In this document: positions 22,301 through 32,045 of the stretch, piece after piece | Layout: each line of letters starts with the position of its first letter | How positions within the stretch are numbered: position 1 is the stretch's first letter | Source: Marasmius tenuissimus | Taxonomy: Eukaryota; Basidiomycota; Agaricomycetes; Agaricales; Marasmiaceae | Direction: 5' to 3' | Assembly (NCBI GenBank): GCA_029532415.1 | Contig: JAQOTA010000050.1 | Coordinates: 2,790,001 to 2,854,000 of the forward strand | DNA length: 64,000 nt | Translations under genes and position numbers: made by a program | The notes under the pieces: model-generated | The model's input: only the letters and a program-made list of their open reading frames with translations | Database searches by the model: none | What the model was told of the DNA's origin: nothing

Positions 22301-23948
22301 TTGTACGAGCTTGGTGCATTAGATGAGAAAACAAAAGTGGCGAATGAGAGGGGGAGCAACAAGGCAGGTAAAAGTAGCTTTAGTTGGGCTTGGGGCTTAG
22401 ATGGCACCACAGAGGAGCGGGAAAGGCGAGTCTCATCTCCATCAACGTTTTGACAAATAAGTTTTCAACTCTCTGTGCAGAGGTATCACAATGGATATCG
22501 CCTTGCAGTCGCTGGCCACGCCCAATCGGCAAATCACGATCTTGGATGCGCCCGGCCACAAAGACTTTATCCCCAATATGATCTCTGGGGCTTCGCAAGC
22601 AGATTGTGCACTTCTGGTGGTCGATGCAACAACAGGCGAATTTGAGGCCGGCTTTGAGCGAGGGGGACAAACACGCGAGCATATCCTACTTGTTCGAAGT
22701 CTTGGAGTATCCCAAGTGATTGTTGCAGTCAACAAACTCGACCAGGTACGTCTTTTTGGTTACGAGAGATGGTTTCCCGAGATACAACTGTTTCCATAGG
22801 TCGAATGGGATAAGTCAAGATATGATGAAATCTGTGACTACTTGAAACCGTTCTTGATACAGTCTGGGTTCCAGCCTTCGAAAGCCAAGTTCGTACCCGT
22901 TGGAGCTATGTTGGGAGTGAATTTGGCCTCGCGAGACGGCGAGACTGGGGCGAAGCTTAGAGAATGGTATGACGGTCCTACCTTGGTTGACTACCTCGGT
23001 AAGCCCATGTTACGGATCGCGAAGATCCCGCCTGATCCCGAAATATAATAGACCAGCTTGAGCCACCGACTCGAGATATTCACGGTCCGCTAAGGATACC
23101 CCTATCCAACGTCTTCAAAGGACAGGGTTCCGGAACATGGGTTGCTGGTCGGTTATGCGCTGGCGTAGTACAGGTCGGAGATCGGTTACGAGTACTTCCT
23201 GGGGACGAGACGGCAGTTGTCAGAGGCAAGTCTAACATCCTATGCCTTACCCCCGTTTACTCAGCCACTACGATTTAATAGCAATCACCGTCGAAGAAGA
23301 GAGCGTTCCATGGGCAGCAGCGGGCTCTTCGACGACCATCCAGCTCACATCCATCGACCCCGTACATCTTAACATCGGAAGTGTCCTGTGCCCTCCCACC
23401 GATCTCGTTCCGCTCGCGACCATCTTCACAGCTCGCGTCATCGTATTTGACACTCAGGTACCCATAACGTCGGGCGCATCGGTGGGTTCTTCGTCTTCCA
23501 AGTTTGCACCCCAGAACTCAATCATTTTATTTTCCAGATTGAGCTATTCCACCACTCGCGCGATGTGCCCGCGACCATCTCGACATTGATTGCGACCATC
23601 GACCGCGGAACAGGTAAGATCATCAAGAAGAAGCCACGGTACGACTTGATTATTCGCCTCCTGATTCTGGTCCATCCTAACATTTTCTGATTCAACTCAT
23701 TTAGTGTCCTCACCAAGGGCATGTCGGCGGAAGTTCAGATCGCGTTGCGAACGACAACGCTGTCAGGTCCCTCTACTGCACGCCCAATTCCTTTAGAGCC
23801 CTTTTCAGTTAGCAAAGACATGGGAAGAGTCCTTTTGCGACGTGGAGGCGAGACGATAGGTGCAGGTAAATAGCACGCGAAAACATTCCCATCACATTGA
23901 TCCCTCATCAACTTTTCTCTAGGAATCGTATTAGAGTTGTTCGGATAA
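19341..23948 (+). CDS. HBS1: HBS1 ribosome-rescue GTPase (eRF3/EF-1alpha family)
   Basis: Partner of Dom34/Pelota; loads it on stalled ribosomes in the cytosol (no-go and non-stop decay). Start ATG 19341: [13 protein letters not shown], then [20 protein letters not shown] and the HBS1 N-terminal domain [51 protein letters not shown]. For the GTPase form, the donor at 19775 joins the acceptor at 21899 ([13 protein letters not shown], phase kept), skipping 2,125 nt. The G domain has GHVDAGKST, then [20 protein letters not shown] and NKLDQ; domains 2-3 follow ([71 protein letters not shown]), ending LFG-stop at 23946-23948. Two introns, 22426-22480 and 23226-23281, begin with GC, not GT. All GTPase motifs are intact. 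The skipped segment encodes a separate C-terminus, described in its own entry. Confidence 0.95.
20285..21801 (+). other. Alternative terminal exon of HBS1, SKI7-like
   Basis: A 1.5-kb open exon inside the HBS1 gene, with its own stop at 21799-21801, lying between the HBS1 N-terminal exons and the GTPase exons. Its acceptor (ATGTCAG at 20284) joins in phase to an upstream exon ending at 20234, which encodes [12 protein letters not shown] and [19 protein letters not shown]. The exon product is disordered, Ser/Pro/Thr/Lys-rich, about 505 residues, with scattered conserved-looking blocks ([30 protein letters not shown]). It ends in a motif with key residues F-x-F-D-x-P-S-P-D-D-I-V (coded about 21711-21747). 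Such an exosome/Ski-linking C-terminus produced by alternative splicing of a shared HBS1/SKI7 gene is known in other eukaryotes; that this exon is the fungal equivalent is inference. The 5' part of the alternative form (19775-19955) has unresolved frame breaks. Confidence 0.7.
21566..21635. repeat. Degenerate TCC/ACG trinucleotide tract coding Ser/Thr
   Basis: Imprecise trinucleotide repetition (TCC, ACA, ACG, TCT units) inside the SKI7-like exon, coding a Ser/Thr/Lys run. Confidence 0.7.
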
Positions 23949-24230
23949 TCCAAGATAGCCAGCTAGGATGTAGATTTTGGACTACCATAAGGTATAATCC
24001 ATGGTAGATGTACGTATAAACGAGTGGTACAGATCTGCAAAAACAAGTCTAAAGCAGAAAGAAAACAGGGGAGACCAAAGAGCCCAATAGATGATACAAA
24101 AACTCAAACAAGGGGGGGAATCACAGTCGTAAATCTATGGAGTGAAGAGTCGTAGCTATGCGTAACCTTAGCGTGAAGAAACATAACAAAAAAATAAGTA
24201 AAGAAAAGATACGAGGGAAAGAAAAGCGGA

Positions 24231-25670
24231 CTATTTCTCCTTTTCTTCCTTATCCTTTCCACCAAAGATACCTTTCAGGCTGACTCTACGCAAGCCAGCC
24301 AACGATTTTCTGATAGACCGTGAGGGAGAGACGGTCTTGAATTTCGACGGTGACTTCTCGGATTTAGGAGACCCTTGTGAAGAATTACTCGAAGAGAACC
24401 TTTGGTGCTTTCCCTTGGTGGGTGTAGAGGGCGCAGGTGACGTAGCTCTACTCGCTGGAGCAGAAGACGTGGGTGTCACTGTGGAGGCGGTGGTCTCCTT
24501 GGCTGGTGTGGCTGGTGGAGAAGCTGGAGGCACAACATCCGTGGGGGGTAAGGCTGCTGGTGTTGATACGACAGTGGTCTGAGGAGCACTGGACTCAGTC
24601 TCTGACGTAACAGGTAACCCAGGAGGAGTAACGGCTGCCGAGCCATTCGATACGGAAGCTTCTGAAGCAGGGACATGTGTTGAGGGACCATTCTCAGCAG
24701 CCGCCTTGACCGGAGTAGACAACGTGTTGTCCTCGATTGAAGCAACTGGCAGGGGTGCTGGGACTCCACTGCCAACAGGCTGAGAGGGCTCAGAAATCGT
24801 ATCGTCAACGGTTTTGTCGTTTGCAATGGGGGCTATGTCCTGCGTGGCAGCGGGGCTTGCATTCAAGCTGTCCTGTTTGGCATCCGCAACAGAGTCCACC
24901 TTCCCAGCGGCTTCAACACTGTTATCGGGGACCTCTGCCTTTGGTGTCTCGACGGGGATCTGAAAAGCACGTACGAGTTGGCATGGGCCATTGTGAATAG
25001 TGAATACCCAAAACCCTCACCTTATCAGCGTTAATGGGGTCGACCCCGAAGACACCCCTTATCGCTGCACCAACGCCAGAGGCCAAATATTCCAAGGTTG
25101 ACGAGGTACCCTCTGCGGCTACCACGGTCTGTTTCAATTCTGAGAATGCTACAGGAGCAGGGTCCTGTGAGACGGCCGACGTCGCAGAATCGGATTTTGA
25201 TTCCTGTGTCGGGGCTCCTGTGATTTTCTCTCCGTCGGTAGGGGCCTTGACCTGCTCCTCCGCCTTGACTTGCGCGGGTCTCTCCGGTGCTACGTAGACG
25301 TTGTTGAGGTTACCGGCAGAGTCCCGCTCTGTCGGCTCTCTGTCGTTCACGACCCACTGCCCATCCACAACGAACTTGTACGCAATCTTCTCATTCCATG
25401 GGACTTTGACAGTTCCCTTGAACGACGAATCTTGCTTGGACAGCGTGGTTGACCGCGACCACTGGAAGGATGATGAGATAGTGCCCGAGGACGATAAAAC
25501 GAGGCGAGGAAACGAACATGGTCAAAAGTTCCCGTCACCACAACATTCTTCGCACCAGTGTGAGGCCTAAACGAAATAGGAGCGGATCATGAGCAATCTT
25601 GAATAAAAGATATAGTGCTGCAGCAGCGCAGTTCGTACCATTCGAAAGTGTGTGAGTAGAAGTCGGCCAT
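24231..25670 (-). CDS. CBM48 (AMPK glycogen-binding-like) protein, Crp1/Mdg1 type
   Basis: Start is the ATG at 25670: MADFYSHTFEW, then an intron, then the CBM48 fold: PHTGAKNVVVTGTFD, intron, HWSRSTTLSKQDSSFKGTVK, VPWNEKIAYKFVVDGQWVVN, DREPTERDSAGNLNNVYVAP. This is the early-set carbohydrate-binding module seen in AMPK beta subunits and in yeast Crp1 and Mdg1. After it, about 300 residues are low-complexity Ala/Pro/Ser/Thr/Val, ending in a basic tail SIRKSLAGLRRVSLKGIFGG. An intron lies near 24958-25020 (INADK|gtgagg...cag|IPVET). Yeast relatives are linked to pheromone signalling and binding of cruciform DNA; the function here is not established. The basic tail may contact membrane or nucleic acid (inference). 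Convergent with HBS1. Confidence 0.82.
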
Positions 25671-26059
25671 GGGTCAAATTGGATTGATGCGGGAGGACGG
25701 GAAGGAGGCGTGTGCTCATGTTTGTCTCAGGCCGTCAAAGCTTTTGTACTTGTCCCACAACCCTTGTCCAACCCTGCGAAAAACATACCTACGCGTCGAT
25801 TATCCTTTCCCGACATCACTTATCTCATTTCCGATTCGCAATCTCCGCTTCCGAAGGGCCTCAGGAACTGTCATATCCTCGCTCTAACCAGTAAGCAGCA
25901 TTCTTGGATTGTTTGCAAGGGCGAATGGTGCTAAATAGAATATGCAGGTAATAATACAACCCCCTGGGGGGTCTGAAGGAAAGTACAAGTGATAAGAATA
26001 CAGTGTCTATCGTACCCGAATAAATTAAACCGTCCTGGAGCCTCGAGGCAACAATCGCT
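25671..26059. other. Intergenic, no gene seen
   Basis: Upstream of the CBM48 gene and downstream of the weak gene on the same strand. Short frames on both strands lack domains and splice support. Confidence 0.4.
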
Positions 26060-26618
26060 TCATGATACACTCGGAGGTTCATGATTGATGATCTCGTTCA
26101 AGAGGTCGTCCCAGTATATCTTCCCAGATAAAGGCGAATCGAGGAGGACATCGTGGATGCGTGGCTCCGGCGTTGAGCATGTCGTTGGAGAAACTGCCGG
26201 AAACATCAAAGAAGACCTTGTCGTCCTCCGTGGAGGAGCAGGCAACCTCCGTATCCGGATAGGTACTCGTGGAAGAGGTTTTATGGGCTTTGGGTGCCTA
26301 CATTGCCGGCGTATGTGAGGTCTCCGTATCAGGGTGCACTGATGTTCACAGCTGTCAAGACAAACCGGAAGGTTGAGCAAATTATTTCCCGAGAAATAGG
26401 GGGTCTTATACTAACCACTCGCACCAATCAATACCGTACGAATAGCAAGTCTCTGATGAGGATGTGGATGTGGATGATGTGGATGATGTGGACGCAGATG
26501 ACGGTGTCCGGGAGAGCTGAAGTCCCCCCTCAAAACTTTCCTCTCGACTCTCTTCGCTCGAGGACCTCCTTCCCCGAGGACCTTTGACTCGTACGGAGAC
26601 CTTAGTGATGGTCGACAT
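26060..26618 (-). CDS. Weak hypothetical protein, Ser-rich N-terminus
   Basis: Start is the ATG at 26618: MSTITKVSVRVKGPRGRRSS, then a Ser/Thr run coded by a GTG/GAT repeat. A 91-nt intron (donor GTACGG after ETCYS, acceptor TTGACAG) joins to a basic, Pro/Arg-rich exon with several Cys and His, ending LLDSPLSGKIYWDDLLNEII NHEPPSVS. I do not recognise it. A different frame in the second exon also stays open (ACSSTEDDKVFFDVSGSF), so the reading frame there is uncertain. It is divergent from the methyltransferase gene, 270 bases away. It may not be a real gene. Confidence 0.35.
26455..26500. repeat. GATGTG/GATGAT microsatellite
   Basis: Imperfect GATGTGGATGATGTGG units. If the weak minus-strand gene is real, it codes Ser/Thr in its N-terminus. 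Confidence 0.8.
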
Positions 26619-26888
26619 CAGGTAGAGGACGATGGTGATGATGGGAGGAAAGTTGTGGGGCTTGGGACATCTGCTGTCACTATATATGTGCCCAAGAAGT
26701 AGTTGATAAGCTGTACCAGCCCCAGCCTGTGAACCAGTGGCCGTGTGTATTCAAGGACCCATGATACTTTGATGTTGATGATGATCTTCGCGATCGTAAC
26801 TGGGAGTAATTTTAATTGAGTCACGACAGCATTGCATGGGAGCACGGCAAATGCCGTCAAAACTGCATTTCTCATCCTCCCACCTTCT

Positions 26889-28055
26889 ATGGCACAGCAG
26901 CATGATGGGCTAAACCCTTGCTTGGATTCTTTGATAGTTGATCAAGATGGTTTGATCGACTCAGAGGACGAGGACCCTTTCAAACGGCTGCGTGTGGCTA
27001 ATGGTGTGGAGAACGCAGGCACCAGCAATCTCCTTCAATCGGAATTGGTCTCGGTGCTCCCAGGACAATGCTATTCGCTCCAGAACAAGACTCTGACACT
27101 CAATTTCTCGAGTAAACACGGAGGAAATGACTCAGATCATGCTATCGGTGCACCGAATCTTTCAATCACCTTAGGTGTCGACGCATCTCCGGGCTGCGGC
27201 GGCGTCGTCTGGCCGGCTGGACAGGTTGCTTGCATTCACTGCATCGGGGATTACTTTGCTCACCTTCGATTTTCCCTGCCATTCTCGACTTCGTAGATCC
27301 TCTCCAACTATCTGTTCAGAAAAGGTTCGGCGTACCTTGAAGGCAAGAATGTTTTGGAGCTTGGAAGCGGAACAGGTTTGGTGGGCCTAGTGGCTGCGAT
27401 GCTCGACCCCGCCCACGTATGGATTACCGATCAGGCGTCCGTACCGCACATCGAGCTTGATTCTTCGAGATTGTTGACTCAACGGAATGAACCCCAAACA
27501 GATTTCTACTTGATATGATGAAGGAAAACGTGTCGAAAAACAACCTCGTATCCAAATGCACTGTCGCTGAATTGGACTGGTCCGCATCTCACAATTTCTG
27601 TTCATGACGAACTCGTTTCCCGATACTACTTCCGTCAATCTTTTTTCTAGGGGAACGCCGATACTAGCCAACATCCCACGTCCCGACATGATCCTAGCAG
27701 CCGACTGTGTCTATTTCGAACCGGCCTTCCCGCTTCTGGTCCAGACGCTATGCGATCTAGTCGGTGATAAGACCGAGGTTTTGTTTTGCTACAAGAAGAG
27801 ACGAAAGGTGCGTCATTATCAGCAATGATGTGAATCCCCACAGCACCAACATCCAGAATGTAACAGGCTGATAAGCGGTTCTTCGCGATGCTCAAGAAGA
27901 AGTTCGTCTGGACACAGGTATGTGCGCCGAATATCCTTGTGATGTCCTTTTAACCTTTCATCTATCGTGATTATCAGGTGGATGACGATCCGAATAGACC
28001 GATATACGAACGAGACTCGATCGCACTCCTCAGGATAACCCGAAGGAAGATGTAG
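26889..28055 (+). CDS. METTL21/EFM-type protein-lysine N-methyltransferase
   Basis: A SAM-dependent class I methyltransferase of the family that modifies elongation factors and chaperones (EFM2/3/6/7, METTL21). Start is the ATG at 26889 (MAQQHDGLNPCLDSLIVDQD). Core order: LGVDASPGCGGVVWPAGQ, intron, ILSNYLFRKGSAYLEGKNVL, ELGSGTGLVGL (SAM motif I), VWITDQA, intron 27431-27500 approx., FLLDMMKENVSKNNLVSKCT, VAELDW, intron, GTPILANIPRPDMILAADCV YFEPAFPLLVQTL, VLFCYKKRRK, then ADKRFFAMLKKKFVWTQ and VDDDPNRPIYERDSIALLRI. Donors in the middle are unusual GTCCGT/GTCCGC but give perfect frame and family sequence. DCVYFEPAF carries the post-SAM motif of the family. Substrate cannot be told from sequence; EFM6-like is my best guess. 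Confidence 0.88.
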
Positions 28056-28278
28056 TTTGGGCCTCGGTGATGCAGATGTTGTACAATCATGGTTCCATTA
28101 CAGGTGGTATACACGTAGAGCTTGGGGTAATTGTTGATGGGCTTGGAATGTTTCTTCATTGATAGATTACGGTGCTCGTAGATTACGGGTGGCTGGCGTC
28201 TTCATTGCAGAAGTCATTGGCAGATAGAAAAGAATGTATCATTGCACAATCGTCTTTATCTGTACAGGGTTCATGTTG

Positions 28279-28683
28279 TCAGAATGTCGAGGTGACAGAA
28301 AATGTGTTGAGACGAACTTGGAGCCCATGAATTCCGTCTATCTCTTTTTTGAGCGTTTCGGTAACTAGTCGGTGTTGTTTTACCATAGTAAGTCCCTTGA
28401 ATGCATCACTTGCAATTGTAATCGCGTAGAAAGAGCCACAGCCACCTATAAACAGGGAGAATGAAGCCAAGAAAGCTTGTCGAGAATAGCCCAACTTACC
28501 AGAAACATCCTGGACCTGCAGTTGAGAGGGCGAAAATTTCTCCGTCAACTTTGAATAGATATGTTGTTCTCCTTCGGACAAGCCGGATGGCGGGGGTTGA
28601 TTGAATGCTATCGCTGAGCGGGTAAAGCTCCTAGCTTGTGGGATCCTAGAAGAAAGAGACCGTCGTACCGTCGAGAACAACAT
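28279..28683 (-). CDS. BolA-like mitochondrial Fe-S factor (BOLA3/Bol3 type)
   Basis: Works with NFU/glutaredoxin in late transfer of 4Fe-4S clusters to mitochondrial enzymes. Start is the ATG at 28683: MLFSTVRRSLSSRIPQARSF is a mitochondrial presequence. The BolA fold follows: GLSEGEQHIYSKLTEKFSPS, QLQVQDVSG, then GGCGSFYAITIASDAFKGLT, VKQHRLVTETLKKEIDGIHG LQV. The frame stays open through 28444-28501, but this is a 58-nt intron (GTAAGT...TATAG) whose removal gives VSGGCGSFYAI, the family sequence. The invariant KQHRLV His is present. The C-terminus (RLNTFSVTSTF) extends a little past relatives. Divergent from COX15. Confidence 0.92.
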   Translation of the reverse strand: MLFSTVRRSLSSRIPQARSFTRSAIAFNQPPPSGLSEGEQHIYSKLTEKFSPSQLQVQDVSGKLGYSRQAFLASFSLFIGGCGSFYAITIASDAFKGLTMVKQHRLVTETLKKEIDGIHGLQVRLNTFSVTSTF

Positions 28684-28902
28684 CGTCGGTGTGAAGGAGG
28701 TTCGGACTTCGGTGGATTACTTACGCGCTTATACAAGTCGCGTCATACCGGGACTGTGATTGGTCAGCGCAAGGCTCGGGGTATTCGGACTCTACCCGCC
28801 CGGCAGGCATTCGATTGAAATTTCGCTTCAGTCTCGACCAGCCATCCAGAACAATCCCAATAGCTCTTTAGAGGTCCTCTCCGAGCTCAGGGCCTCACCA
28901 CA
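28684..28902. promoter_or_regulatory. Bidirectional promoter, BOLA3-like / COX15
   Basis: 219 bases between divergent starts of two mitochondrial biogenesis genes. A CCAAT box on minus (GATTGGTC, 28758-28765) and a CCAAT on plus near 28856 are candidate HAP-complex sites, which drive respiratory genes in fungi. The sites are seen; their use is inferred. Confidence 0.5.
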
Positions 28903-30548
28903 ATGTCGTCCTTATTCTCCCTGAGGACGACCAGCATCCTCAGGAACTCCTTCCAATGCCCACGTTCCTTTGGCATCCTCAAACAATGCAGCAAAAGCTC
29001 GAGGTTTATATGGACGGCTTCGAATAAACCTAGGTCGCCCGCTTTGACCACACAATACTCGGCACGTTGGAAGGCGTCCAACTACTTCTCGAGGAACAAC
29101 ATCGGACAGTCTGGGTCGCGTTTCTCCTCGCAGAACGCACCACCTCCAGAACCTCAGGAACAGCCAATCCTCGCTCCGAAATCTGTCGGTATATGGCTTT
29201 TGATTTCGTCGACATTAGTCTATGCCATTATCGTTGTGGGGGGCGTAACGCGCCTAACAGAGTCTGGTCTGAGCATAACAGAATGGAAACCCGTCACTGG
29301 CATTATGCCACCTCTAACACAGCAGGATTGGGAGGAAGAGTTCACGAAATACAAGGCAACCCCGGAGTTCAAGCTGTATGTGCTCGCATTAACTTGCCCT
29401 TATATATACTCACAGGCGCCTCACATAGGCTCAACCACCAGTTTGAACTGGAGGACTTCAAGCGAATTTTCTTCTGGGAATGGGGCCACCGTGTTCTGGG
29501 ACGTGTCATCGGTGTCGCGTTCGTTGCGCCTTTGGCTTACTTTGCAATTACGAAACGGATATCCAAGCCACTGGCGATGAGGCTCGGCGGTCTGGGCCTA
29601 TTAATCGGAGCTCAAGGAGCACTTGGATGGTACATGGTCAAGTCCGGTTTGGAAGAAACTCTCATGGAAACGCCTGGCGCAGTTCCGCGCGTTTCCCAGT
29701 ACCGTCTTGCTTCCCATCTCGGCCTTGCGTTCCTCCTTTACGCTGGAATGTTCGCAACGGGTATGAACGTTCTGAAGGAGAACAAGTTCGTCCATGGCGC
29801 CACGGAGAAGTGGATGGGGACAACTATGTCCGGGTTCAATAACGCTTTGTCGAAGTTCAATGTGCAGGCATTCAGAGCACGCGCTGGGATATTAACTGCA
29901 TTGGTGTTTATCACTGCGATGTCCGGTCAGTATGCATCGTGTAGCAGTGCAGAAAAGTATCCGCTGACGAACTTGATTTGCAGGTGCATTTGTCGCCGGG
30001 CTTGATGCAGGACTGCTGTACAACGAATTCCCGCTGATGGGCGGCCGATTCGCACCTCCAAAGGATGAACTCATGTCGGCTGCATACGCAAAGAGCGCTG
30101 ACGGCTCGGATAAATGGTGGCGAAATCTATTCGAAAACCCTGTTACCGTGCAATTCGACCATCGAGTTTTGGTGCGTGTTTCCTTTTCTCGGTCGAGACG
30201 ATCGGGTAGAACTTACCTTTTTTTTGTCAGGCTATGACTTCGTATCTCGGTGTATCCCTTCTCTTCCTCCGAGCACGCGGGCTCCGTCATGTCTTGCCAC
30301 CAACTACGATGAAATCGATGAACATCGCACTTGCAATGGTCAACATACAGTTCCTCCTCGGGATCACAACCCTCTTACACCTCGTTCCCGTCCCGTTGGC
30401 CGCTGCTCACCAAGCGGGCAGCGTTGCCCTCCTGACTGCCATGATCCATGTCCTCATATCCCTTCGCAGACCCTCTGCAGCGGCGCAGGCATGGAGAACA
30501 CTAAGGAATATGAAGACGGGTGCCGGTAAAACGACTACCCAACTTTGA
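28903..30548 (+). CDS. COX15: Haem A synthase COX15
   Basis: Oxidises the haem O methyl group to make haem A for cytochrome c oxidase, in the inner mitochondrial membrane. Start is the ATG at 28903. A long Ser/Arg-rich presequence precedes the first membrane helix [20 protein letters not shown], then [20 protein letters not shown]. An intron at about 29374-29428 joins FKL to [28 protein letters not shown]. Conserved haem-binding histidines are visible in [21 protein letters not shown] and [10 protein letters not shown]. Two further introns (near 29925 and 30172-30231) have normal borders. The C-terminus [17 protein letters not shown] ends at 30548. About 500 aa and intact. Convergent with PRE5. 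Confidence 0.96.
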
Positions 30549-30741
30549 ACCCCCAAAACTGTCATAGAGTACTAACTTCACACCTTATTTACACCTCCCA
30601 CCACTCACCTGTAATACTCAACGCATAATTCTGCTAGGTTCCTTCGTAGGTCCAACAATATAATGATACAGCAAACAATGATATGGATTCGGGACCAAGA
30701 GTAATGAAAAGGGAAAAGTACACGAGGTGATATTTCTGTAT

Positions 30742-31856
30742 CTATTCTTGCATTTGTACATCATCATCTGTCGAGGCGGCTGCAGGTGCAGCAGGAGCCT
30801 CCTTTGGTACCATGGCATCCAAGAAAGGTTGCAAAACCTCGCCCTCCAGAATGCGGAAGCCTCCGCCGGAAGGCACATTCACGTTTCCATCGGTTTCATG
30901 CTGACTCGCGGGTCCCAAAATTCCGATGGATGTGTTGTTGATGTTGAGTGCCTTGTCTTGTTGAAGCGTCTCGCGAAGAGCGTGGAGACCGTGCGTGATG
31001 AGTTCTTCTAACGTACCTGTGCAAAATCACGAGTCAAGTAAGGAATGGTGAAAGATGCTCGAGACGTACAATCGCTGAAGCTCTCGTAGTGCTTTTCGAG
31101 GTACGTTTTAGCGCTCTGACTTCTTGCACCAATCGACATGGCGTAGTATTCGTATGCACTTCCTGAGGGAGAGAACTCGTAGAGGTGGGGTCCAGATTGA
31201 TCTTGGCCAATGACGAGGAATCCAACACCGTAAGGTCTCCTTCCGTATTCCTGAGTGTTTACTTGGGCCTCTGCAGACGCAAATCGGGTCAGATAGTCCG
31301 TCCAAATCAATGAATACGAGGAAGGGGAAGCTCACTGTCGGCGATGGAAGACACCAGACGGTTGACGGGTATGGGCCTATTGAAGGCCATCTTTGATGAC
31401 ATTGCCTGCTGCCTCATGAAGTTGCTGTACACGAGCGACTCGATCGTTAGAAGCTATATGGTCGATAAGAAGGAAAGACGCACCTCAACACACGCGCATC
31501 CGATGTCAGCCCAGCGATGGCAATCCCAACATGATCATCTATTCGAAACATTTTCTGCTGATACGAGGCGAGCTCTCCAGAAGATCGCTTGGAACCGTGT
31601 CAGCAGCCACATAACAGTCATCAAAATAATCCAACCAGTTACCTTCAATGCCAGCAGAATGGAATGGGTTTTGGATCTCAGTCCCACCGCGGCAGATCCC
31701 TGCTTGACCGCTTCGAGCGCATATTCTACTTGATGTAGACGGCCTTGAGGAGAGAAAACGGTGTTATCCGAGTCATAAGTGTTCCGAAACTTTTGTTTAG
31801 TAGTTTCAGCACAGTTCTTTGCCGTTGTAAACGATGGGAAATGGGGAACTTACCAT
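30742..31856 (-). CDS. PRE5: 20S proteasome alpha subunit (PRE5/PSMA1 type)
   Basis: Non-catalytic alpha-ring subunit of the 20S proteasome. The first coding exon is only the ATG (31856-31854), followed directly by GTAAGT; a 64-nt intron (31853-31790) joins it to [40 protein letters not shown], the family N-terminus. Then THSILLALK, intron, [20 protein letters not shown], intron, FMRQQAM and [19 protein letters not shown], intron, [60 protein letters not shown], intron, [32 protein letters not shown] and a tail [12 protein letters not shown] at 30744-30742. Alpha-6/PRE5 (human PSMA1) is the closest type I recall. The tiny first exon explains why the frame shows no upstream Met. Confidence 0.93.
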
Positions 31857-32045
31857 GATCGTTGAGAGTAAGTGAGTGAGAGGCGCCTACAGGTGACGCG
31901 TCCAGGTTTGCACGGTCTTACGGCGCTTATCACCGATAGGATTCCGACGCGTGATTCTTCCCATAGTTCAAGCGTTCACCACTTGAAGATAGCCTGACCA
32001 GAACATGATTTATGCGCTAAACATGAGGTACAGTAGCTACTAAAA

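Noticed and set aside
26085..26318. Plus-strand frame opposite the weak hypothetical gene
   Set aside because: Basic, Gly/Arg-rich, no start context or partner exon; looks like the shadow of the opposite strand.
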